A stretch of 64,000 nucleotides of DNA. Origin: Pseudomonadota bacterium. Its GTDB lineage: Bacteria; Pseudomonadota; Gammaproteobacteria; Steroidobacterales; Steroidobacteraceae. The first letter of the stretch is position 1, and the number at the start of each line of letters is the position of its first letter. Positions 44,756 through 53,254 of this stretch are shown piece after piece. The notes below the pieces were generated by a model. The model saw only the letters and a list, made by a program, of their open reading frames with translations, did no database searches and was not told where the DNA came from. The stretch is taken from contig JAFAEQ010000015.1 of assembly GCA_023423935.1 (NCBI GenBank), forward strand, positions 62,001-126,000, written 5' to 3'. The position numbers were made by a program, and so were the translations under genes.

Positions 44756-45685
44756 ATGAGCACGACAACCGGCATCTCCCCGTATTTCCGCCTGTACGAG
44801 CTTCCCTGGTCGCCGACCGAGGAAGTCGAGCGTCGATTTCGCGTCATCCTGCGCAATGCACTCATCGTCTTCGCCTTGCTTGCGCTGCTGATCACGCTCA
44901 TACCCACACCGGAACGCTCGCTGGTGAAGGCGCCCGAGATTCCCGATCGCATCGTGAAGCTCGTGATCGAGAAGAAACAGCCGCCTCCGCCGCCGCCACC
45001 GCCGAAGGTCGAGCCGAAAGAGACGCCGAAGCCGATCGAGAAGATCGAGCCTAAGCCAGCGCCGCCGCAGCCCGATGCGCGTCAGAAGGCGCAGAACGCA
45101 GGCCTCTTGAAGCTGCAGGATCAGCTTGCCGACTTGCGAGACAATTCCGTGCTCGACAAGGCTGCAATGACCAAGAACCTGTCGGGCAAAGTGGGCGAGA
45201 CCACGAGCTCGGAGCGCTCGCTGATCACTTCCAAAGTGGGCGCAAGCAGCGGTGGCATCAACACGTCCGCATTGAGTCGCGGCTACGGTAGCGGCGCAGG
45301 TTCGCTGACCGGTCACAACACGACGCAGGTGACGTCTTCGACGCTTGCGGCGCAGGCCGAAGACGGCGTGAAGCGCGGCGCGGGCAGCACGAAAGCGGCG
45401 CGCAGTCGCGAAGAGATCGAACTGATCTTCGATCGCAACAAGGGTGCGATCTATGCGCTGTACAGCCGTGCCTTGCGCGATAACCCCGAGCTCAAGGGCA
45501 AAGTAGTTCTGGAGCTGACGATCGCGCCCACAGGCGAGATCACTCAATGTCGGATCGTGTCCAGCGAGCTGAACGATGCAGAGCTCGAGCGCAAGCTCGT
45601 CGCTCGGGTCAAATCGTTCCGCTTCGAAGCTCGCGACGTTGAGACGATCACGACCACCAAGCCCATCGACTTCTTCCCGGCGTAA
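44756..45685 (+). CDS. TonB-like protein with AgmX/PglI-type C-terminal domain
   Basis: A 309-residue protein: cytoplasmic leader, one transmembrane helix (~33-50, LIVFALLALLITLIP), a Pro/Lys/Glu-rich periplasm-spanning segment (KKQPPPPPPPPKVEPKETPKP) and a Gly/Ser/Thr-rich linker. The C-terminal domain (~215-309) is SREEIELIFDRNKGAIYALYSRAL...GKVVLELTIAPTGEI...SFRFEA. That last domain is the one shared by AgmX (GltJ) and PglI (GltG) of Myxococcus and by TonB-like energy transducers. It should transmit motor work to the outer envelope. It ends the cluster and is followed by a word-repeat block. Confidence 0.88.
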   Translation: MSTTTGISPYFRLYELPWSPTEEVERRFRVILRNALIVFALLALLITLIPTPERSLVKAPEIPDRIVKLVIEKKQPPPPPPPPKVEPKETPKPIEKIEPKPAPPQPDARQKAQNAGLLKLQDQLADLRDNSVLDKAAMTKNLSGKVGETTSSERSLITSKVGASSGGINTSALSRGYGSGAGSLTGHNTTQVTSSTLAAQAEDGVKRGAGSTKAARSREEIELIFDRNKGAIYALYSRALRDNPELKGKVVLELTIAPTGEITQCRIVSSELNDAELERKLVARVKSFRFEARDVETITTTKPIDFFPA

Positions 45686-46010
45686 AGCGGCCGGAACCGG
45701 CGGGCAGCTGGATACTGGGCGGCTGGCCGGAACCGAAGGGCTGCTGGCCGGAAAAGGGCTGCTGGGGACTGGGCAGCTGGGCTGCTGGCCAGAAACAGAG
45801 CTGCAGCACGGCATACCGCGCGAAGGCGCGAGCGCTCGCATTCTTCTCTTCTCTTACCAGCAGCCCAGTGCCCGCTCCAGCTGCCCAGTGCCCGTTCCAG
45901 CATCCAGTCCCCGTCTTTTCGCCGTCCGTCGCAGTTCAGGGGCCGTCCGGCACCGGTTTCTTGCTTTCGAGTCGGACGTACCTCGATGATGTGGCGCAGG
46001 GAGGCCCGTC
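45686..46010. repeat. Intergenic word dyad, GGGCAGCTGG type
   Basis: Words such as GGGCAGCTGG, GGGCTGCTGGCCGG and GGGGACTGGGCAGCTGG are reiterated (~45700-45800). CAGCAGCCCAGTGCCC and CAGCTGCCCAGTGCCC inverse complements follow ~45855-45900. It lies directly downstream of the TonB-like gene. The last ~100 bp hold the GGAGG ribosome-binding site of the next gene. No gene is visible. Confidence 0.75.
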
Positions 46011-46340
46011 ATGAATATCGATTCGGAGATCCGCCATTTCGTGGAACTGTCGTCGATCGACAAGTCCCGCTTCCTCGCGCGTTTCATGTATGAGCTCACG
46101 CTCGAGGCGCGCAACTTCTACGGTCCGGGCGGCAATCAGGATATCGACGCCAACAAGCTGCGTTTCATCAACGAGATCCAGCATCGCCTCACGCGCTTCA
46201 TCGAACAGATCCTCATCGACGATCCGGCGCGCTCTTCCGACGACAACATGCTGCGTTTGCTGCTCGCGCCCCGCAGCGAAAAGACCATCGAAGCCCTCGT
46301 ACATGCGGCTTACACGCGCACCATCCAGGCAATAGGGTAG
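46011..46340 (+). CDS. Small conserved-looking protein of unknown function
   Basis: A 109-residue soluble, mostly helical, charged protein (IRHFVELSSIDKSRFLARFMYELTLEARNFYGPG) with a good GGAGG ribosome-binding site 8 nt upstream. No signal peptide, membrane segment or Cys. I do not recognise the family. It is separated by repeats from both neighbours, so it is probably its own transcript. Confidence 0.75.
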   Translation: MNIDSEIRHFVELSSIDKSRFLARFMYELTLEARNFYGPGGNQDIDANKLRFINEIQHRLTRFIEQILIDDPARSSDDNMLRLLLAPRSEKTIEALVHAAYTRTIQAIG

Positions 46341-46439
46341 GAAGAAAATTAGCAATGAGTAATGAGTAATGAGCAATGAGGTGCTCACGGCGTTCTTGCG
46401 CATCACTCATCACCCATCACTCATCACTTATTACTCTGC
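46341..46439. repeat. Intergenic word dyad, TGATGAG/AATGAGT type
   Basis: AGCAATGAGTAATGAGTAATGAGC is reiterated, then CATCACTCATCACCCATCACTCATCAC forms the opposing arm. It occupies the convergent junction between the 109-residue orphan and the Kef-type antiporter and shares words with the 7.8 and 63.5 kb blocks. Confidence 0.78.
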
Positions 46440-48215
46440 TCATTTCTCATTGTTGCTCGTATCTGCCTCGAATAGCTGCTCGAGTTCCTTGAGTGCTTGC
46501 TGGGCGGACTGAATCAGTTTCTGCTCGTCGTCGCGCGCTTCGCGTTGCCATTGAAGCGTCTTGCGGTCGTGTTCGTCGAAGCGTTCGATGCTTTCGGTCG
46601 CTTCCTGGTGGGGCATGCCGAGGGCTTCGAGGGCGTGGCGAGCAAGATCCAGGCTCGACAGATAGGTTTCTCGAATGATGTAGCGCACATCGAGATCCAT
46701 GAGGCGGATCGCGTGCTGCCGATTGCGGGCGCGAGCGAGCAGTTTCAGATGCGGAAAGTTGCGTCGGACCATCGCTGCAGTCCTGACCGACCGATCGATG
46801 TCGTCCATCGCGAGGATGAAGACTTCGGCGCGACTGGCGCCGGCGGCTTCCAGAACCTCTTTGCGTGAGGCATCTCCGTAGTACACCTTGTTGCCGAAGC
46901 GGCGCACGAAGTCCACCTGAGTCACGTCGGATTCGAGCGCAGTGAACCGGATCTTCCGCATCCGCAGAACGCGTCCGACGATCTGTCCGAAGCGCCCGAA
47001 ACCCGCGATGATCACGCGGCTCTCATGACTCTCGATCACATCGAACTCCCGCAGTTGCGTGGGCCGCATGCGGGGTTCGATCCATGCCTGCAGTCTCATC
47101 AGCAATGGGCTCGCGATCATCGAAATCGTCACGACGATCAGCAACGTGTCTGCCAGAGACTGTTGCATGACGCCGTTGATTACCGCGAGATGGAACAGAA
47201 CAAAGCCGAACTCACCGGCCTGCGGCAAAGCGAATGCGATGCCCAGCGAGCTCTCGGTGCTGTGCTTCGTCAATCGTCCGGTGATCATCAACAGGGCGAA
47301 CTTGATGGCGATCAGGCCGAGGACGAGTCCAAGGATGCGCGCAGGGAAATGGATCAGCAGATCGAGATTCGCCGTCATCCCGACCGAGATGAAGAACAGG
47401 CCGAGCAGCAAACCCTTGAACGGCTCGATGTCGGCTTCGAGCTCGTGGCGATACTCGCTGTCTGCGAGCAGCAATCCCGCGACGAAGGCGCCGAGCGCCA
47501 TGCTCAGGCCGAACGTCTGAAAGAGCAGGGCGGTACCGATGACCACGAATAACGCGGCAGCCGTGAAGGCTTCTGCCACACGGGTTTCGGCGACGAGGCG
47601 CAGCAGGGGCCGCAGCACATAACGTCCGCCGAAGACGAATGCGGCGAGCACTGCGATCGCTTTGCCGCCGTTGAGCAGGGTCGGCAGCAAGTCTTCGCCA
47701 CCATGTTTGTCCCCGAGCAAGGGCAGTAAAGCCAGCATCGGCATCACCGCGATGTCCTGAAACAGCAGGATGGCGAATGCCGAACGGCCATGCTGAGTGT
47801 TCAGCTGATGCCGTTCCGCGAGCAACTGCAACACCAGCGGTGTCGATGACAGCGATAACGCGAAACCCACGACGATGCTCGTGGCGACGCTCAGCCCGAA
47901 CGCGCGGCAAATCAGGCCGAACACTATCGAAGTGAGCAGGACCTGGAGTAAGCCGACCCCGAAGACCGCCTTGCGCATGGCACGCAGGCGTGAAGGCTGT
48001 AACTCCAGACCGATCAGAAACAACAGCATGACGACGCCAAATTCGGCGATGTTCAGCACGCTTTCGCCGTCGTCGACGACTTTCAGCCCGAAGGGGCCGA
48101 GCACGATGCCCGCGGCCAGATAGCCGAGCACCGAGCCGAGGCCGATCCTTCGAAATAACGGGACGGCGATCACAGCGGCGGCAAGGAACATGGCAGCAGA
48201 AGCAAGTAGCGTCAT
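46440..48215 (-). CDS. Kef-type (CPA2) cation:proton antiporter with RCK domain
   Basis: A 591-residue protein from the ATG at 48215, preceded by AGGGG. About 12 hydrophobic segments form the CPA2 exchanger domain (IGLGSVLGYLAAGIVLGPFGL, SLSSTPLVLQLLAE, FQDIAVMPMLALLPLLG). The C-terminal RCK/TrkA-N domain has a Rossmann NAD site (VIIAGFGRFGQIVGRVL) near 420, followed by a charged helical tail. Kef proteins export K+ in exchange for protons and protect against electrophiles, gated by glutathione adducts. No KefF/KefG partner is adjacent, so glutathione gating is unproven. Confidence 0.93.
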   Translation of the reverse strand: MTLLASAAMFLAAAVIAVPLFRRIGLGSVLGYLAAGIVLGPFGLKVVDDGESVLNIAEFGVVMLLFLIGLELQPSRLRAMRKAVFGVGLLQVLLTSIVFGLICRAFGLSVATSIVVGFALSLSSTPLVLQLLAERHQLNTQHGRSAFAILLFQDIAVMPMLALLPLLGDKHGGEDLLPTLLNGGKAIAVLAAFVFGGRYVLRPLLRLVAETRVAEAFTAAALFVVIGTALLFQTFGLSMALGAFVAGLLLADSEYRHELEADIEPFKGLLLGLFFISVGMTANLDLLIHFPARILGLVLGLIAIKFALLMITGRLTKHSTESSLGIAFALPQAGEFGFVLFHLAVINGVMQQSLADTLLIVVTISMIASPLLMRLQAWIEPRMRPTQLREFDVIESHESRVIIAGFGRFGQIVGRVLRMRKIRFTALESDVTQVDFVRRFGNKVYYGDASRKEVLEAAGASRAEVFILAMDDIDRSVRTAAMVRRNFPHLKLLARARNRQHAIRLMDLDVRYIIRETYLSSLDLARHALEALGMPHQEATESIERFDEHDRKTLQWQREARDDEQKLIQSAQQALKELEQLFEADTSNNEK

Positions 48216-48393
48216 GGAGGTGCCCCTAATCTCTTGGTGGTTCCCGCCTGCAGGCCGACGTGCACAGGCATCGTAACAAGCTCGATACGTCGGGGGATGT
48301 CCGACCAATCAGGGGTGGCCTCATGGCTGAGGTTGCGGACCGACCGGATCATGCGGCGCCATGCAAGTCAGCTCGTGAAATCGAGACTCCTGG

Positions 48394-48957
48394 ATGAATA
48401 CGTCCGTCGATACTCGGCCCGTACACACGATCGATGCACACAATCGCATCGTGGCGATGAACTCTGCGTGGGTGGAATTCATGCGCACGGTCGTGCCGTT
48501 CGAGTTCGATGCCGATGATGTGCCTGGCCGTTCGCTGTGGGACTTCGTTGCCGGCACTCAGGTGCAGCAGCTCTGGCAGGTGTTATTCGACCGGGTTCGT
48601 GCCATTGGTGCGCCGGTGTTCGTACCGATGCGTGCGGACACCGTGAGCATGCGTCGTGTGCTCGATGTGGAATTGCACCCAATGCCCGAGGGATCTATTC
48701 GACAGGTGCTCGAGATCGTGTGGACCGAGGCGCGTCCGCGCGTGCAGCTCCTGGAGCATTCGCAGCCCCGCAGCGAGTCGAGCCTGCTGTGCTGCGCCTG
48801 GTGCAATCGCGTGCAGGTGCGCCTCGGCGCGTGGCAGGAGATCGAAGACGCGCAGCTCACCTTGCGCCTGGGATCCGCTTCGACGCTTCCGGCGATTGCG
48901 CGGGGCGTGTGCACCGACTGCAAGCAGACGCTTCTGAAGACATTTCCCGGCGTCTGA
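48394..48957 (+). CDS. PAS-like domain protein with C-terminal Cys cluster
   Basis: A 187-residue soluble protein. Residues ~5-120 match a PAS fold (IDAHNRIVAMNSAWVEFM, GRSLWDFVAG). The C-terminal ~55 residues hold CCAWCNRV and GVCTDCKQTL, a CxxC...CxxC arrangement. This CxWC...CxDC tail is also found in some PAS-linked sensor proteins and probably binds zinc or senses redox state. There is no kinase, cyclase or DNA-binding domain, so it must signal through a partner. It stands alone between the Kef gene (divergent) and ppc (same strand). Confidence 0.78.
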   Translation: MNTSVDTRPVHTIDAHNRIVAMNSAWVEFMRTVVPFEFDADDVPGRSLWDFVAGTQVQQLWQVLFDRVRAIGAPVFVPMRADTVSMRRVLDVELHPMPEGSIRQVLEIVWTEARPRVQLLEHSQPRSESSLLCCAWCNRVQVRLGAWQEIEDAQLTLRLGSASTLPAIARGVCTDCKQTLLKTFPGV

Positions 48958-49092
48958 TGTAGGCGCAATGAGGCGGGGTGCCCCTGCGGAAGCCGGTCCG
49001 GAAGGGAGAGAGCACGGCCTCTGCTAGACTTCGTGCCCGATTCGTCCGCTTCGAAGCGGCGCATTCATCCAAAGCGAACGCAGTCTTTCTTC

Positions 49093-51807
49093 ATGCCCCG
49101 TCAAGATCTCGTATTCCCCGTCAAGGATGTGGAGCTGCGCGAAGACGTGCACATGCTTGGCGCTCTGGTCGGCGATGTGATTCGCGAACAGGGCGGCGAA
49201 GAGCTGTTCCAAGCGGTCGAAAGCGCGCGGCAGGCGGCCATCGCGCAGCGAGAGGGCGATGCGGAAGCCGCGATACAGCTGGTCGTGAACATGCGCGGTG
49301 TGTCCGCCGCGCGCGCGCGCGATCTGGTGCGGGCATTCTCGACATGGTTCGAGATGGTCAACATGGCCGAAAAGGCGCACCGCATTCGCCGCCGTCGTCA
49401 GTACATGAACGAGGGAGCCACTCAGCCGGGGGGAATCGAGGACGCGATTCTCAAGCTGAAGGAGAAGGGGCTGGACTTGCAGGAAGTGCGGCGGCTGATG
49501 CTCGCGATGTATATCGAGCCCGTCTTCACGGCGCATCCGACGGAATCGACCCGCCGTACGATTCTGCGCAAGCAACAAAAGATCGCGCAGCTGCTGCTCA
49601 GTCGCATCGGACTGTCACGTTCTGCCGCAGAGACGCGAACCATCTGGCGGCGCATCCGTACCGAAGTCACCTCCGGATGGCAGACGGCGGACAATTCACG
49701 CGAGCGGCTCACCGTGGCCGACGAGCGCGAGCACGTGCTCTTTTTCATCGTCGAGATCCTGTTCCAGATCGTGCCCATCTTTTACGAGGAGATCGGCGCT
49801 GCGCTCGAGAAAGCGTACGGCCCCGAAGGCGGTGCAATGGAGGTGCCGGAGATCCTGCGATTCGGGTCGTGGGTGGGCGGGGATATGGACGGCAATCCCG
49901 ACATTCACGCGAAAACCATCCGCGAGACGATGGCTCGCCAGCAGCAGCTCATCGTGAATCGCTATTTCCTCGAATGTCAGGGAATGGCGGAGTCGCTGTC
50001 GCAGAGTGCCACGCGCATCGGGGTGTCCGATGAGCTGCAACAGCGCATCGAACACTATCAGGCGCTCTTGTCGCCCTCGCACTCCCTTTCACCGCCGCGC
50101 CACGATCGCATGCCGTACCGGGTCTTTCTCGGGCAGGTCATGGAGCGACTGCGCGCAACCTACGATGGGCGGCAAGGACAGTACGAGTCGGCCAATCAAT
50201 TCCTCGGCGATCTGACCATCATCTACGACAGCCTGATGGCCAATAAGGGTGAGCATGCCGGCGCCTTTCAGGTGCGACGGCTCATGCGTCGCGTACGCAC
50301 GTTCGGATTTCATCTGGCCACGCTCGACATTCGCCAGAGCTCCGCGGTTCACCGCGCCGTCGTCGGTCAAGGACTCGGCGACCGCGACTGGAGTCGACGA
50401 ACGATCGATGAGCGAGTCGAGCGGCTGCGTAGCGTGCTGCTGCGTGATGAAAGTCCTTCAGCCGTCCTGGATGCCACCGGCAAGCGCACGCTGTGGGTCT
50501 TTGAGGCGCTGGCTCATGCGCGGCACCGCAGCGGTCCTGAAGCCATCGGTCCGTACGTCGTCAGCAGCACGCGCGGCATCGACGATGTGTTGTCGGTCCT
50601 GCTGCTGGCTCGCTGGGCTGACACGGCGGATCGGCGGACGGGCGATGTGCCGGTCGATGTTGCGCCATTGTTCGAATCCGCAGACGCGCTGGCGCGCTGC
50701 GGCGAAGTGTTGCGGCAGCTGTTGAACGACCCGCTCTATCGGCGCCATCTCCAGGGTCGTGGCAATCATCAATATGTGATGCTCGGGTATTCCGCCAGCA
50801 ACAAGGATGTCGGTCTCATGATGTCGCGCTGGCTCGTGCGCAAAGCCCAGGAGGCGGTGCTGGCGGCTGCGGCGGATTCTGGAATCGATGTGACCCTGTT
50901 CCATGGTCAGGGTGGAAGCTTCAGTCGCGGCAGCGGTCGTACCGAGGCGCTGGTGCGTAGCGCGCCCGCAGGCGCGAACCGTGGACGACTTCGGATCACC
51001 GAAGCGGGGGATCTGATCAACGAAAAGTACGGTCTGCGGCCCATTGCACTGCGGGTCTTCGAGCAGGCATTCAATGCGCTCACCCTCGCGAGCAGCGGCG
51101 TCGAGGATCGCGACAACGTCGATGTCCGCTGGCGCGAGGCGATGAGTGAGATGGCGCAGGAAAGCGCCCGCGTCTATCGCGCCATGGTCTTCGAAGATCC
51201 TGAGTTCCCGGAATTTTTCCGCCAACTCACGCCGATCGACGTCATCGAGAAAATTCAGATCGGTTCGCGGCCGACCACGCGCACTGAGCGAGAAGGTATT
51301 GCTGCGCTGCGTTCCATCCCCTGGACGTACGCCTGGTCTCAGTGCCGCTACATGCTGCCGGGGTGGTTTGGCGTGGGAACCGCGCTCGCCGTTGCACAGG
51401 GCCGATTGGGGCCGGACCTGCTGTTCGATATGTATCGGAGCTGGTTCTTCTTTCAGAGTCTGATCGACGATGCGGAGCTCGCGCTCGCGCGTGCCGATCT
51501 CGGTATTGCGAAGCACTACGATGAACTCGTCGAACCGCGCTACCGACCCTTTATCGATCGCATGCGCGCAGAGTTCGAGCTGACGCGCAGTCAGATCCTG
51601 CGATTGAAGCGCACCGAGAGCCTGTTGCAGGAAGAACCGACGGTCCAGCGCTCGATCCGCCTGCGCAGTCCCTATATCGACCCGATGCACCTGTTGCAGG
51701 TCGACCTGCTGCGCCGTTGGCGCGAAGGCGGCCGTCAGGATCGGGACATGCAGGCTGCGCTCCTGGCCTCGATCACAGGTATCAGTCAGGGTCTGCAGGG
51801 CGCCTGA
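49093..51807 (+). CDS. ppc: Phosphoenolpyruvate carboxylase, divergent form
   Basis: About 904 residues from the ATG at 49093. It carboxylates phosphoenolpyruvate to oxaloacetate, replenishing the TCA cycle. The catalytic His148 motif is FTAHPTESTRRT, and GGDMDGNPD (substrate/metal site) is intact. Two loops differ from the textbook enzyme: YSASNKDVG instead of YSDSAKDAG, and FHGQGGSFSRGSGRT instead of FHGRGGSIGRGG, so the first loop Arg is Gln while the second is kept. The C-terminal end lacks the usual QNTG tail and stops at SQGLQGA. Activity is likely but kinetics or regulation may differ. Confidence 0.9.
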   Translation: MPRQDLVFPVKDVELREDVHMLGALVGDVIREQGGEELFQAVESARQAAIAQREGDAEAAIQLVVNMRGVSAARARDLVRAFSTWFEMVNMAEKAHRIRRRRQYMNEGATQPGGIEDAILKLKEKGLDLQEVRRLMLAMYIEPVFTAHPTESTRRTILRKQQKIAQLLLSRIGLSRSAAETRTIWRRIRTEVTSGWQTADNSRERLTVADEREHVLFFIVEILFQIVPIFYEEIGAALEKAYGPEGGAMEVPEILRFGSWVGGDMDGNPDIHAKTIRETMARQQQLIVNRYFLECQGMAESLSQSATRIGVSDELQQRIEHYQALLSPSHSLSPPRHDRMPYRVFLGQVMERLRATYDGRQGQYESANQFLGDLTIIYDSLMANKGEHAGAFQVRRLMRRVRTFGFHLATLDIRQSSAVHRAVVGQGLGDRDWSRRTIDERVERLRSVLLRDESPSAVLDATGKRTLWVFEALAHARHRSGPEAIGPYVVSSTRGIDDVLSVLLLARWADTADRRTGDVPVDVAPLFESADALARCGEVLRQLLNDPLYRRHLQGRGNHQYVMLGYSASNKDVGLMMSRWLVRKAQEAVLAAAADSGIDVTLFHGQGGSFSRGSGRTEALVRSAPAGANRGRLRITEAGDLINEKYGLRPIALRVFEQAFNALTLASSGVEDRDNVDVRWREAMSEMAQESARVYRAMVFEDPEFPEFFRQLTPIDVIEKIQIGSRPTTRTEREGIAALRSIPWTYAWSQCRYMLPGWFGVGTALAVAQGRLGPDLLFDMYRSWFFFQSLIDDAELALARADLGIAKHYDELVEPRYRPFIDRMRAEFELTRSQILRLKRTESLLQEEPTVQRSIRLRSPYIDPMHLLQVDLLRRWREGGRQDRDMQAALLASITGISQGLQGA

Positions 51808-51890
51808 GCATCGATGAGAGAACGTTTTCGGCAGCTCCGGCTAGCCTGATCGTCGCAGTTCCTGTTTCGTTCGAGACTGGATCGCGGCAT

Positions 51891-52160
51891 TCAACGCGTG
51901 GGATCGCCCGAGCGGGCGTGCACCGCGTACCAGTCGAGACCTTCGGGCATGGGTGCGAGCGGCCCTTTCTCCTGCAGATAGGGCATCAACCAACTCACGA
52001 TGGTTTCGAGACTGGTCTGGCGATTGTCGCCGATCAGCTCGGGGCGCTCTTGAAGCAGGCGGTAGGCAAACGCCACCACATCGGTTGCATCGCGGCGACG
52101 CGATTCAGGTAGCAGCAGCCATTGCTCCAGGACGCGCTCCTGTTCGTCGATCTCTGCCAT
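51891..52160 (-). CDS. Small protein of unknown function
   Basis: An 89-residue acidic, helical protein (EIDEQERVLEQWLLLPESRRRDATDVVAFAYRLLQERPEL). No signal peptide or known motif. It converges on ppc with only ~80 bp between the stops. The amino-acid composition looks like a real protein and no competing frame exists, but no family was recognised. Confidence 0.6.
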   Translation of the reverse strand: MAEIDEQERVLEQWLLLPESRRRDATDVVAFAYRLLQERPELIGDNRQTSLETIVSWLMPYLQEKGPLAPMPEGLDWYAVHARSGDPTR

Positions 52161-52581
52161 CTACCCTCCCCAGGGTACGAACATTGCGCAGATGCAAAAT
52201 AGCAGCGGGTGCTGCCCTGCGCACTCGGTTTCTTTACGGGTTGTCATTGCAACGTCGTCATGCGCTATTGAATTGCGCTGCAGGATTGCGGGAAGTCTCC
52301 TGTTGCATATTCAATCGGAGTTCACCAGATTAGTGACGTGACGGGATTCGCTGCGACGGAAAGTACGGATGAAGTTCGATGACGCGGATTTGCGGAAACC
52401 AAGTTGCGACTGCGGTGTCAGAGATTGCTGTCGCATCCAACGGCGCATGAGGAGACCGGGATAAGGTGCTGCGCGGAGTGCTGGATTTCCCTGATTTGCA
52501 GCTTTTTCACTATCCATCTGTGACCGCGTTGCGGCAGAATGCGCCCCCCGTTAGTTTGTATATTCACTCGGCGAGACTGGC
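52161..52581. other. Gene-free stretch upstream of the second MarR gene
   Basis: About 420 bp, less GC-rich than the neighbouring genes, between two divergent genes. Short open frames here have atypical composition and no ribosome-binding sites. It presumably carries the promoters of both flanking genes. No repeat word, riboswitch or tRNA was recognised. Confidence 0.45.
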
Positions 52582-53145
52582 TTGAAAAAGCGAACACAAA
52601 AAACCACTGCGAAGCGTGCTTCTTCCCGCGCGGGCAATCCTTGGTTGTCCCTGAGCCGCAATGGTGCAAGTCTTCACATCGAAGACTTCCTGACTTTTCG
52701 ACTTACGCGTCTGTCGAACGCGCTTCGCAATAACATGACGAAGCCCTATCTCGAGGAGTTCGAGCTCAGCCTTCCGGAATGGCGACTGCTGGCTCTCGTC
52801 GCGCGGTTCTCGCCGCTGCGCTTTTCGGAGCTCACGAGCCGCAGCAGCATGGACAAGGGGCAGGTCAGTCGCACCTTACGTGTGATGACCAAGCGCGGTC
52901 TCACCAAGACCAAGATCATTTCCCAGCGCGGTTCGCGATCTGCGGAAGCGCTCGCTGCACCGGTCAGCGTATCGGTCACTGCAAAGGGTAAGGCGCTCTA
53001 CAACTCGGTGCTGCCGGTGGCGCAGCGCCATCAGGCGCAGATCCTGCAGACCCTGAGCGAGTCCGAGCGCACCGGCCTCTACAAGTCTCTCGACAAGTTG
53101 TTCGCCGTCATCGGCGATCCGGACGCCGGCGAAGTCGACGTCTGA
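52582..53145 (+). CDS. MarR-family transcriptional regulator
   Basis: A 187-residue protein starting at a TTG codon (L/MKKRTQKTT). The winged helix is LSLPEWRLLALVARFSPLRFSELTSRSSMDKGQVSRTLRVMTKRGL. The N-terminal ~30 residues are basic and Ser-rich, longer than the usual MarR leader. Later in-frame ATG codons exist only inside the fold. It is a solitary regulator whose target is not evident. A U-tract hairpin follows at the folD junction. Confidence 0.88.
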   Translation: MKKRTQKTTAKRASSRAGNPWLSLSRNGASLHIEDFLTFRLTRLSNALRNNMTKPYLEEFELSLPEWRLLALVARFSPLRFSELTSRSSMDKGQVSRTLRVMTKRGLTKTKIISQRGSRSAEALAAPVSVSVTAKGKALYNSVLPVAQRHQAQILQTLSESERTGLYKSLDKLFAVIGDPDAGEVDV

Positions 53146-53222
53146 GCTGACAGGACGACAGTGAGGGTTCGGGCGAACCGGACTCTCACTCTCGGATCAG
53201 TTCTCCCACAGCGCATACGTTC

Positions 53223-53246
53223 AGCGCACTTTTTGCGCTTTTTTTC
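53223..53246 (+). terminator. Rho-independent terminator after the MarR gene
   Basis: AGCGCA, a CTTTT loop and TGCGCT are followed by seven T residues on the plus strand. A second imperfect hairpin (AGTGAG...CTCACT, 53160-53190) lies just upstream. It overlaps the end of the convergent folD region, so it ends the MarR transcript. Confidence 0.8.
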
Positions 53247-53254
53247 GCACTCGT

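Noticed and set aside
44141..45841. Long minus-strand open frame opposite the ExbD and TonB-like genes
   Set aside because: It lies opposite clear ExbD/TonB-like genes, has no family-like content and runs through a repeat block.
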